From CAIVPM01 sp964477265 (GTDB taxonomy: Bacteria > Bacteroidota > Bacteroidia > Chitinophagales > Chitinophagaceae): DNA of 14,276 bases. The notes beneath the pieces were generated by a model. The model was given only the letters and a program-made list of their open reading frames with translations, did no database searches and had not been told where the DNA came from. Shown piece after piece: positions 7,401 to 13,152 of the stretch. The position numbers and the translations under genes are program-made. Within the stretch, counting starts at the first letter, position 1. Each line of letters opens with the position of its first letter. The DNA lies in assembly GCA_964477265.1 (NCBI GenBank), contig CAYZDJ010000037.1:1-14276 (forward strand), in the 5' to 3' direction.

Positions 7401-8460
7401 GAAAGCTTGGTAAAGTATCCAAAGGCACATCGTATATTAATAGATTGACTAAGCTATCTGGAAGTTTTGTTGTAATTGATGTAATAGGACAACTTTCAAT
7501 ATCTAAATAATTAACAGTGTTTGAAATTTTTGGAAAAGAATTTAGATTGGGCAAACCAGATATTACTAAAGAATTTAAACTTTTAAAGTATTCTAAACCA
7601 ATTAAATTAAACATTTGCCAATTACTACCAATGCCCATATTTTTCTCATTCACCACAGCCCCACAAGTAGTATCCATCCAATATTTATTGCTTGTATCTT
7701 TATACAAACAGTTTGGATATTTAGCTATTAAAAATTTGCCAAAGTTGGTGTCTGGTATGTTTACATAGTTTGCAGGTGTAATTGAGCAATTATTTGGATT
7801 GTATGATGAGTTGCAAATGGGTAATGTAGTTGTTAAATTTGATGGAATATTTGGCAAACATTTAATGCTTGATGTATCTGCTTCCAAAATTGATAACCAT
7901 TTAGGAAGCTTTGGCAAACAATTAATATTGTTTTTAAAAACATTCAAATTCAACAATGATTCAGGTAGGTTAGGTAAACTAGTTAATAAATTAAAGCTAC
8001 AATTCAATTCAGTAATCGAATTAGGTAAAGTAGGTAATGTTGTAAGCAAATTCATTGCACAATGAAACACTTGTAAAGAATCGGGTAGTATTGGTGGATT
8101 TACAAAATAGTTTTTTGAAATATATAACACCCTTAATGAGTTTGATAATAGAGGTAACGAGCTCAATTCATTAGTGTTACAATTTAAATATATAAGTTTT
8201 TTAAAATACTGAATTCCCTCTAAATTGGCAATCATATCAGCATGAATGATTGTTCCATAAGATACACTATCTTCATTCACTACAGCACTGCAAGTAGTAT
8301 CCATCCAATATTTATTTGCAACACTATCTTTATATAAACAACTTGGGTATTTTGCTATTAAGAATTTGCCAAAATTACTGTCTGGTATGTTTACATACTG
8401 GGCTTTAACAGCAAATGAAAAACAAAAAATAATGATTAAAATGGTCAGCGTCTTTTTCAT
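4492..8460 (-). CDS. Large secreted leucine-rich-repeat protein with T9SS type A sorting domain
   Basis: A 1322-residue exported protein. Residues 1-20 are a signal peptide (MKKTLTILIIIFCFSFAVKA). Three tandem modules begin near residues 22, 232 and 512. Each opens with a conserved cap (YVNIPDxNFGKFLIAKYP, then KYWMDTTCxAVVNE), continues into short LRRs of the LPxLPxSLxxLxxxxNxL type (like YopM/IpaH repeats), and closes with C-N-x3-NPN-x-C. An SdrD-B/carboxypeptidase-regulatory-like domain follows (about 785-850, SGKVFTDNNSNAVKD), then two surface-protein beta domains (about 880-1140, including DPNDKQATPTLTP and FRVKALPTLASGAIV). A fibronectin-like segment (1150-1240) and the sorting domain (about 1248-1322: NIYPNPAKN, KGIYLVKM, KLIIE) end the protein. 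It is therefore probably cell-surface anchored or released through T9SS, with an adhesive or ligand-binding role. No catalytic site was seen. Several 7-bp tandem arrays lie in the last 500 bases of the gene. Confidence 0.93.
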   Translation of the reverse strand: MKKTLTILIIIFCFSFAVKAQYVNIPDSNFGKFLIAKYPSCLYKDSVANKYWMDTTCSAVVNEDSVSYGTIIHADMIANLEGIQYFKKLIYLNCNTNELSSLPLLSNSLRVLYISKNYFVNPPILPDSLQVFHCAMNLLTTLPTLPNSITELNCSFNLLTSLPNLPESLLNLNVFKNNINCLPKLPKWLSILEADTSSIKCLPNIPSNLTTTLPICNSSYNPNNCSITPANYVNIPDTNFGKFLIAKYPNCLYKDTSNKYWMDTTCGAVVNEKNMGIGSNWQMFNLIGLEYFKSLNSLVISGLPNLNSFPKISNTVNYLDIESCPITSITTKLPDSLVNLLIYDVPLDTLPSFPKNLKVFKNYTFSALDWEFPWLLPPNYRPLTLKSLPALPDSLEELSVYATGLASLPTLPNRLKILNIKSPLLTTLQSPLPSNLQSLGIFSNPINCLPSLPSSLTYFSINLANSPLKCLPNSVFLNTFYDGVQFYYSSSTSLPVCNSNYNPNNCSIFNPYVNIPDTNFGKFLIAKYPSCLYKDSAANKYWMDTTCGAVVNETSLDCSSHKIANLEGIEYFKNLGSLNCNDNKITSLYSLPNKLVHFDCSFNQLSTLTQLPDSLNFLICSGNLITNLPTLPKTLYQLYCDRNKLISLPKIPELLEDLSCSYNQITSLDTIGKMKHLQLFNCSHNLLTNLPNIDSIGFYPPRYVINCGPQIYLFGNNIHCLPRIPEPYLNSSQLCGIMLSFDTSMIKCIPNYVVNSSGISFFDSSNHQLLNFPICNPTNNPNQCHIYPSVSGKVFTDNNSNAVKDTSEFYRPFVKFSLNNGQYTYSNLQGAYGISVDTLGSYTLKVTPPPYFKAVPDSVNINFTAATTSVILPNISLQPITTIDSFAIKITSLNRPRPGFKFAYNVSYGNVGTVSSTTDNIIPIHYDTSKLHFDSASVAITTTGSFAPIEVNAGKLIAGQGGSFNLYFTVKPTAAIGDNIIAHADIIFSGTKEFDTDSAVVVGSYDPNDKQATPTLTPQQVQNGNYIDYTIRFQNTGNAAAINIVIADTLSSLLQFNNIQIVSSSHNSNISYKVGNGIIYFEFLNINLPDSAANEPLSHGFVNFRVKALPTLASGAIVPNTAHIYFDYNAPIVTNTATTQIKAIVTPVRIITYSVSLNDKLETRNLWTVGVEVNVSHYVVQRSINGKDFISVGEVAAQGLNSYSFTNKLPTNYSLLTTIYYRLKIVDKDGKISYSEIRKLTTNNYQLSTINIYPNPAKNVATINVEGGKELLIIDYLGKQVYQANINRTSYIVHLKSFTKGIYLVKMIMNNGEVKTSKLIIE
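4578..4605. repeat. 7-bp tandem repeat inside the T9SS gene (GATGTAC type)
   Basis: About four heptamers (GATGTAC, GATGTAT, GATGTAC, then a truncated GATTTAT) lie within the sorting domain and are translated as NRTSYIVHLKS. The reading frame stays open. Confidence 0.65.
4708..4742. repeat. 7-bp tandem repeat inside the T9SS gene (GTTGATA type)
   Basis: Five in-register heptamers (GTTGATA twice, GCTGATA, GTTATTA, GTTGTTA) are translated on the minus strand as TNNYQLSTIN, just before the conserved NIYPNP motif. They fill the linker between the fibronectin-like segment and the sorting domain. Confidence 0.75.
4801..4835. repeat. 7-bp tandem repeat inside the T9SS gene (GTAGTTA type)
   Basis: Five consecutive heptamers (GTATATA, GTAGTTA, GTAGCGA, GTAGTTA, GTAGGTA) are translated on the minus strand as PTNYSLLTTIYY within the fibronectin-like segment. 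The register is perfect over 35 bases. Confidence 0.75.
4966..4986. repeat. 7-bp tandem repeat inside the T9SS gene (GTTTCTA type)
   Basis: Three heptamers (GTTTCTA, GTTTCTA, GTTTATC) are translated on the minus strand as DKLETRNLW. The array is short, but it is the fourth of its kind within about 410 bases. Confidence 0.6.
6804..8397 (-). repeat. Three near-identical DNA copies encoding the module cap of the LRR protein
   Basis: A stretch of 121-124 bases occurs at 8274-8397, 7647-7767 and 6804-6927. Each copy runs from CATTCAC to TTTACATA on the plus strand and encodes the cap YVNIPDxNFGKF to TTCxAVVNE. The copies differ at few positions, and the middle copy is one codon shorter (DTSNKYW against DSxANKYW). 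The LRR stretches between them are much more divergent, so the caps look conserved or homogenised while the LRRs drift. Confidence 0.9.
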
Positions 8461-8596
8461 AATTGGTAAAATTAAAGTTAGATAGTTTGATTTACAATAT
8501 GTACTACGCTTTAAAAAATAAAAAGGTTGGGTTAAGTAATTAAAAATTAATAACCAATGGTTTTTTGTTATGAAGTCTGCAAACGTTTACCAACAA

Positions 8597-8617
8597 TTTA
8601 TCATTTATCACTCATCA
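8597..8617. repeat. Three intergenic 7-bp tandem repeats (TTTATCA type)
   Basis: TTTATCA, TTTATCA and CTCATCA lie just upstream of the promoter element of the riboswitch-controlled transcript, in the divergent region. Confidence 0.6.
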
Positions 8618-8637
8618 ATAGAAACTATTTCCTCCTA

Positions 8638-8645
8638 TATATTTG
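8638..8645 (+). promoter_or_regulatory. Putative Bacteroidota -7 promoter element
   Basis: TATATTTG matches the Bacteroidota -7 consensus TAnnTTTG. It ends 8 bases before the TPP aptamer, so transcription would start almost exactly at the riboswitch. No convincing -33 TTTG was found at the usual distance. Confidence 0.5.
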
Positions 8646-8652
8646 CAACCAA

Positions 8653-8731
8653 TTACTCGGGGTGCTAATTAAGTTTGGCTGAGAAATACCCGTAGAACCT
8701 GAACAGGATAATGCCTGCGAAGGGAAAGTAA
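8653..8731 (+). ncRNA. TPP riboswitch (THI element)
   Basis: The aptamer carries the universally conserved TPP blocks: CTCGGGGTGC at the 5' side, GCTGAGA at 8678-8684, ATACCCGTAGAACCTGA, and CAGGATAATGCCTG followed by CGAAGGGAAAG. The closing P1 stem can form from TTACT (8653-8657) with AGTAA (8727-8731). The CAGG/CCTG stem flanks the ATAATG loop. The P3 arm is short. It senses thiamine pyrophosphate and lies 150 bases upstream of the TonB-dependent receptor start, with no other gene between, so it should repress that receptor when thiamine is plentiful. Confidence 0.97.
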
Positions 8732-8747
8732 AGCCACGCTTTTTTTT
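8730..8747 (+). terminator. Possible weak terminator or expression platform of the TPP riboswitch
   Basis: AAAGC (8730-8734) can pair with GCTTT (8738-8742) around a CAC loop. The hairpin is followed without a break by eight T residues (8740-8747), and its 5' arm touches the 3' strand of aptamer stem P1. The stem is only 5 bp, so termination here is plausible but unproven. Confidence 0.4.
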
Positions 8748-8832
8748 ACGTTCCTCTCCACCATTTTTTCTGTTTAGTTATTAAATTTTTTTATTGCTCA
8801 CAAATAGCACTTATAACACTAAATTATTTTTT

Positions 8833-8859
8833 ATCTGCGATATCTGTGTTATCTGTGAG
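8833..8859. repeat. Three 9-bp tandem repeats (ATCTGYGWD type)
   Basis: ATCTGCGAT, ATCTGTGTT and ATCTGTGAG occur in perfect 9-bp register just before the TonB-dependent receptor gene. A GTG inside the array extends the open frame upstream but is not a credible start. Confidence 0.7.
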
Positions 8860-8881
8860 AAAAAGCAAAAAACTAAACAAA

Positions 8882-11248
8882 ATGAAAAAAACAATTTCAA
8901 CCATTGCATTTACATTATTAATGCTAATGAGCCTTGCACAAGAAAAAACCTATGAATTAAAAGGTAAAATTGTAGATGCCGAAACCAATTTGCCTGTAGC
9001 AAATGCAACTATAACCTGCAACGATGTGTCAAAACAAACTGAAAATGATGGCTCGTTTAATTTTTTACTTAAACAAAGTAGATATTATTTGCTAGTAACA
9101 CATATAGCGTATTCTTCAAGCGTAATTTTAAGAGATTTTATAGATAATGGGATAAAAGATTTAGGTACAATTAAACTTGATAAGTTAACTAAAAAACTTC
9201 AAACCCTTGAAATAACTTCTATTCGTGCCAACGATAAAACACCTTTTGCCAAAACCAATTTAAGTAAATACGATATTGCACAGCTTAATCAGGGCTACGA
9301 TATACCTGTGCTGCTTAGCCAAACTCCTTCAGTAATTGTAAACAGCGATGCAGGCAATGGCATTGGTTATACTTACATGAGAATAAGAGGAACCGATGCT
9401 ACAAGAATTAATGTAACGCTTAATGGTATTCCTTACAATGATGCAGAAAGCCAAGGTAGTTTTTTTGTTGATTTGCCCGATATGGCATCGTCTTTAAGTA
9501 GCATTCAAATACAACGTGGCGTGGGCACAAGCAGCAATGGCACTGGTGCTTTTGGTGCATCCATTAATTTAAGTACAAATGAACTTAACGAAAATAAATA
9601 TGCCGAAATAAACAATAGTTATGGCAGCTTTAATACTTATAAAAACACAGTTAAGTTTGGTACAGGTTTAATCAACAATCACTTTACTATTGATGGCAGA
9701 TTTAGCCAGGTAAAAAGTGATGGATATATTGATAGAGCTAGTAGCAACCTGCAATCTTTTGCAGTAAGTGCAGCATATATTGGCAACAATTCTTCGCTGC
9801 GTTTTAATGTATTTAGTGGTAAAGAAAAAACCTACCAGGCATGGAATGGTATTGATAGTTCAAGCCTTGCAAATAACCGAACTTATAATACTTCTGGTAC
9901 CGAAAAAGCAGGCACACCTTACGATAATGAAACAGATAATTATACTCAAAAACATTATCAATTATTTTACAATAAAAATATTAACAGCAACTGGAGCTAT
10001 AACGTTGCAACCTTTTACACCAAAGGCTTTGGGTATTATGAAAATTATAAAGCCGACCAAAAATATACTAACTATGGCGTTAATACTTCTTTAGTTCCTA
10101 AAACTGATTTGGTGCGTCAGCAATGGCTTGACAATGATTTTTATGGAGGAATATTTTCTGTTCAGTTTAAAAAGAAAAACAATGTATTGACTTTTGGTGG
10201 AAGTTTAACTGACTATAAAGGCAATCATAATGGACAAATTATTTGGGCTGCAAATGGCGGCTTTACACCAAATCAAAAATATTATGATGTAGATGCAAGC
10301 AAATACGAAAGAAGTTTTTATGTAAAACTGCAACATAATTTAATCAAAAAAATAAATGTTTATGCCGATGTGCAGTATCGTTTTGTAGAACACGATATGA
10401 AAGGCTTTAAGTATAATCCAACATTATACGTAAACAGAAAATTTAGTTTTATAAGCCCGAAAATCGGCGTTGATTTTACACATAAAAACAGTCGATTATT
10501 TATAAGCTACGCAATGGCAAGTAAAGAACCTAACAGAGATGATTTTGAAGCTGGCGTTACCAATCAGCCAAAAGAAGAAACGTTGCACGATTTTGAATTG
10601 GGTGCAGAAACAAAAGGAAAAAAATACAGCTTTGCAATAACTACTTATTACATGTTGTATAAAGACCAGTTGGTATTAACAGGAAAAATTAATGATGTAG
10701 GTGCATATGCAAGAACCAATGTTGACAATAGCTACAGGGCAGGGGTGGAGTTACAAGGCAGTTACATATTTACAAAGTGGTTTAATGCTAATGCTAATAT
10801 CACTTTAAGTAAAAATAAAGTAAAATATTTTAGCGAGTTTGCAGATGACTACGATAATGGTGGACAAGTTGAAATAAAACACAGCAATACAGATATTACT
10901 TTATCGCCAGGTGTTATAAGCAGCCATAGCTTAAATTTTTTGTTGTGTAAAAATGTTAGCTTAAACTTAATTGGTAAATATGTTGGTAAGCAATATTTAG
11001 ACAATACACAAAACACAACACGAATGCTTGAAAGCTACTACACACAAGACTTTAAAGCAAATATTACCATTCCAAATAAGTTGTTTAAAGAAGCAATTGT
11101 AATGCTAAGTGTAAACAATATTTTTAATAAAAAGTATGTTGCCAATGGCTATTGCTACAGCTATGTTTATGGTGGATTTACTACAGAAAAATTTTACTTT
11201 CCAATGGCAGGTATAAATTATATGCTTAGTTTAAATGTTAAGTTGTAA
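8882..11248 (+). CDS. TonB-dependent outer-membrane receptor, probable thiamine (or precursor) transporter
   Basis: A 788-residue receptor that would import its ligand across the outer membrane using TonB-ExbBD energy. ATG 8882 is chosen because it gives a clean signal peptide (MKKTISTIAFTLLMLMSLAQ); the frame upstream consists of 9-bp repeats. A carboxypeptidase-regulatory-like domain spans about residues 22-105 (ELKGKIVDAETNLPVANATI). A TonB-box-like LEITSIRA comes next, then the plug domain at about 115-235 (IPVLLSQTPSVIV, YMRIRGTDATRINVTLNGIP, IQIQRGVGTSSNG). The rest is a beta-barrel ending MLSLNVKL. The leader holds a TPP riboswitch, and TPP-controlled TonB receptors (often called OMR1) are known in Bacteroidota, usually beside pnuT and tnr3. 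Neither of those genes is here, so the receptor stands alone. Family certain; substrate inferred from the riboswitch. Confidence 0.95.
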   Translation: MKKTISTIAFTLLMLMSLAQEKTYELKGKIVDAETNLPVANATITCNDVSKQTENDGSFNFLLKQSRYYLLVTHIAYSSSVILRDFIDNGIKDLGTIKLDKLTKKLQTLEITSIRANDKTPFAKTNLSKYDIAQLNQGYDIPVLLSQTPSVIVNSDAGNGIGYTYMRIRGTDATRINVTLNGIPYNDAESQGSFFVDLPDMASSLSSIQIQRGVGTSSNGTGAFGASINLSTNELNENKYAEINNSYGSFNTYKNTVKFGTGLINNHFTIDGRFSQVKSDGYIDRASSNLQSFAVSAAYIGNNSSLRFNVFSGKEKTYQAWNGIDSSSLANNRTYNTSGTEKAGTPYDNETDNYTQKHYQLFYNKNINSNWSYNVATFYTKGFGYYENYKADQKYTNYGVNTSLVPKTDLVRQQWLDNDFYGGIFSVQFKKKNNVLTFGGSLTDYKGNHNGQIIWAANGGFTPNQKYYDVDASKYERSFYVKLQHNLIKKINVYADVQYRFVEHDMKGFKYNPTLYVNRKFSFISPKIGVDFTHKNSRLFISYAMASKEPNRDDFEAGVTNQPKEETLHDFELGAETKGKKYSFAITTYYMLYKDQLVLTGKINDVGAYARTNVDNSYRAGVELQGSYIFTKWFNANANITLSKNKVKYFSEFADDYDNGGQVEIKHSNTDITLSPGVISSHSLNFLLCKNVSLNLIGKYVGKQYLDNTQNTTRMLESYYTQDFKANITIPNKLFKEAIVMLSVNNIFNKKYVANGYCYSYVYGGFTTEKFYFPMAGINYMLSLNVKL

Positions 11249-11425
11249 GCCTGCTTGCAAATTAGTATATCAAATTATATTTTAGTAGTAAAAACCTCTG
11301 AAAAATTGTTAAATAGTTTCGCTTTAGAATACTTTGTGTTCTTGTGATTTCTTTTTTATTTGCCACATAATTAATAAAGATTTTGCACAGAGTGTTATGA
11401 GAATAAGTTGTTGAGTTATCATTAT

Positions 11426-11463
11426 AAAAGCCTTTAAGTATTTAATACTTTAGAGGCTTTTTT
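11426..11463 (+). terminator. Rho-independent terminator downstream of the TonB-dependent receptor
   Basis: AAAAGCCT (11426-11433) pairs with AGGCTTTT (11454-11461). Inside this stem, AAGTATT (11436-11442) pairs with AATACTT (11444-11450) around a single base, separated from the outer stem by a small internal loop. A run of six T ends the element. It lies 178 bases after the receptor stop and isolates the recombinase region. Confidence 0.8.
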
Positions 11464-11583
11464 ATTGGTTGCATTTGTTACATAAAAGGGTAGGGGATAG
11501 CAAAAAATGTGGAAGCATTGCCTGACTAAAAGTAGTTGTGGAAAAAAATAATAACATAGCTATTTGTATTTGCTTTTAAACCA

Positions 11584-11591
11584 TAAATTTG
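11584..11591 (+). promoter_or_regulatory. Candidate -7 promoter element for the recombinase
   Basis: TAAATTTG matches TAnnTTTG. A TTTG at 11563-11566 sits 17 bases upstream, slightly closer than usual for a -33 element. It would leave a leader of roughly 110 bases before ATG 11711. Confidence 0.35.
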
Positions 11592-11710
11592 AAGCATATT
11601 ACTTGTCTAAATTGTGACTGAGGTGGCGAAGCTAAAAAAAATGGTGATTGTAAATAATTAATGGCAAGCATTTGCTTTTTCTAATACTACTATCCACAAA
11701 CCATTAATCA

Positions 11711-12880
11711 ATGAAAGTAACCTGCAATTATATTACCCACAAAGGCAAAGAGCATATTTTGCTGGCATGCGAAAAAAACACACAGTTAAACACCTGTTTT
11801 AAAAAGCTGGGTTTTGTAAAATTTAGTAATACACACAAGGGCTGGTATATGCCCAAAAACAAAGATTTGCTACAACTGTTGCTACAAAAAACCAACAGCA
11901 TTGCAATGGTTGATATAAGCCCCTTAAAGCACACACCACAAGTGGTTGCAAAAGCAGCAGTAAAAAAAGTATTAGATAATATAACAAAACAAGCCAAGCC
12001 AGCAACGCAAAATACAGCAAGAATAAGTGATCAAAATATTAAGCAACTAGAGCTATATATACAAACATTAATACTTAAAGGATATAGCCAAACAACTATA
12101 CGAACCTACAGAAATGAGTTTAGTATTTTTTTGCAAACACTACAAAAAGTAAATGCCAATACATTAACCACGCCAAGGGTAAAAGATTATTTAGCATATT
12201 GCTTTTATGAATTAAAGCTTACCGAAAGTACTGTACACAGCCGCATGAATGCCCTAAAATTTTATTACGAGCAGGTATTAAATAAGGAGAAATTTTTTTG
12301 GGAAATACCACGCCCCAAAAAAAGATTGATATTGCCCAAAGTAATTAGCGAAGAAAAAATAGTGAAGTATTTATTTGCAGTAGAAAACTTAAAGCACCGA
12401 ACCATTTTACTTTTGGCATATAGTGCAGGGTTAAGAGTAAGCGAAGTTGTGGGTTTAAAACTAACTGATATTGATAGTGACAGGATGCAAATTTTTGTGA
12501 AAAGCGGTAAAGGTAAAAAAGACAGGATAGTACCACTAAGCAAAACAATACTATTGCTTTTAAGAGGATATTACAACGAGTATAAACCAGTGCAATGGTT
12601 ATTTGAAGGGCAAATAAAAGGCGAATCCTATAGTGTACGAAGTGCACAAATTATTTTTAAAAATGCTTGTGCAGAACTATTGCTACCCGCTAATATTGGG
12701 TTTCATAGTTTAAGGCATAGTTATGCTACGCATTTACTTGATAGTGGTACCGATGTTAAGTATATACAAAGTTTATTGGGGCACAACGATATTAAAACAA
12801 CATTAAGATACTTGCATGTTACTAATAAAGATTTAGGCAAAATAGAAAGTCCTTTAGACAGAATAGCCAGAGGAATTTAA
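11711..12880 (+). CDS. Tyrosine recombinase/integrase (XerC/D-like) with an extra N-terminal domain
   Basis: A 389-residue site-specific recombinase that cuts and rejoins DNA through a covalent phosphotyrosine. All catalytic residues are present: Arg242 (GLRVSEVVGL), Lys267 (KSGKGKKDRIVPL), His332 and Arg335 (HSLRHSYATHLL), His358 (LLGHNDIKTTLRY) and nucleophile Tyr367. A SAM-like core-binding domain covers about residues 105-190. About 100 residues precede it, with the motif FSNTHKGWYMPKNKDLL near residues 38-54, resembling a W/KGWYxP-type N-terminal domain that I recall from Bacteroidota integrases. The segment between the Lys and His-x-x-Arg motifs is short and lacks the insertion diagnostic of integron IntI. 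It is followed by attC-like repeats and a lone gene, so its substrate may be those sites rather than the chromosomal dif site. It looks intact and active. Confidence 0.95.
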   Translation: MKVTCNYITHKGKEHILLACEKNTQLNTCFKKLGFVKFSNTHKGWYMPKNKDLLQLLLQKTNSIAMVDISPLKHTPQVVAKAAVKKVLDNITKQAKPATQNTARISDQNIKQLELYIQTLILKGYSQTTIRTYRNEFSIFLQTLQKVNANTLTTPRVKDYLAYCFYELKLTESTVHSRMNALKFYYEQVLNKEKFFWEIPRPKKRLILPKVISEEKIVKYLFAVENLKHRTILLLAYSAGLRVSEVVGLKLTDIDSDRMQIFVKSGKGKKDRIVPLSKTILLLLRGYYNEYKPVQWLFEGQIKGESYSVRSAQIIFKNACAELLLPANIGFHSLRHSYATHLLDSGTDVKYIQSLLGHNDIKTTLRYLHVTNKDLGKIESPLDRIARGI

Positions 12881-13152
12881 AACAGAGCTAAAAGAAAAAT
12901 TCGTTTTCTATATTGCTGGGTAGTAACAATACAAAAAACGAAAGTGTTAACAATGTAAAAAGCGAAAAAAAAGGATTTGAAAATAAATTTGTTATAAATG
13001 AAGTTTCGTCTATTTTTGAGTTGGCTGCCATTCCCCATTTTCGGCACGAAATAAATTCCCGAGCTAACGTAATGGACGAAAATTTTAAATTCATAAACAA
13101 TTGAAAATCAATACTAAATTTTGACGTTAGTTAGAATTAATTGACAACCCTA
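12881..13152. other. Probable non-coding element between recombinase and nuclease gene
   Basis: This 272-base stretch holds one weak open frame on each strand: a TTG-started 63-residue frame on plus (12913-13104) and a 68-residue frame on minus (13094-12888) with a hydrophobic run FSLFTLLTLSFFVLLLP. Neither has clear domain features, and they overlap almost fully. The right half folds into an attC-like inverted repeat. TTGGCTGCC at 13021-13029 is the reverse complement of GGCAGCCAA at 14120-14128 on the far side of the next gene. It may be an attachment region, a degraded cassette or a repeat element. Confidence 0.4.
13062..13132 (+). repeat. attC-like imperfect inverted repeat (upstream cassette boundary)
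   Basis: AGCTAACGT (13062-13070) pairs with ACGTTAGTT (13124-13132), with one G-T wobble. AAAATTT (13079-13085) pairs with AAATTTT (13116-13122). An asymmetric internal loop (8 bases against 1) separates the two stems, and about 30 bases remain in the apical loop. Integron attC sites have outer RYYYAAC and GTTRRRY boxes, inner paired boxes and unpaired bases on one side. Both outer boxes here are one base off the consensus. Being a recombination site is an inference. Confidence 0.5.

Larger units (their letters stand above)
11249..11710. other. 462-base intergenic region between the receptor and the recombinase
   Basis: It holds a terminator (11426-11463), a nonamer-like stretch near 11331-11350 (CTTTGTGT, TCTTGTGAT), a CACAGAGTGTTATGAG word near 11389 similar to CACAGAGTGTTTATGA at 4425, and a promoter candidate at 11584. 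No gene was seen on either strand. Confidence 0.6.

Noticed and set aside
1311..8859. Short tandem arrays as CRISPR
   Set aside because: Units are 7-9 bp with no spacers and no cas genes nearby.
8846..8881. Upstream GTG extension of the TonB receptor gene by 12 residues
   Set aside because: The extension is made of the 9-bp repeats and would place charged residues before a clean signal peptide. ATG 8882 is better.
11728..12647. Long minus-strand frames opposite the recombinase
   Set aside because: They are Leu/Phe/Ser-rich shadows of a gene with complete catalytic motifs on the plus strand.
11711..12880. Recombinase as a true integron IntI
   Set aside because: The segment between the catalytic Lys and the His-x-x-Arg motif is too short to hold the IntI-specific insertion, and the N-terminus is different.
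12913..13104. 63-residue plus-strand frame after the recombinase
   Set aside because: TTG start, low-complexity composition, no recognisable domain, and it overlaps an inverted repeat and an equally long frame on the other strand. Kept only as part of a finding.
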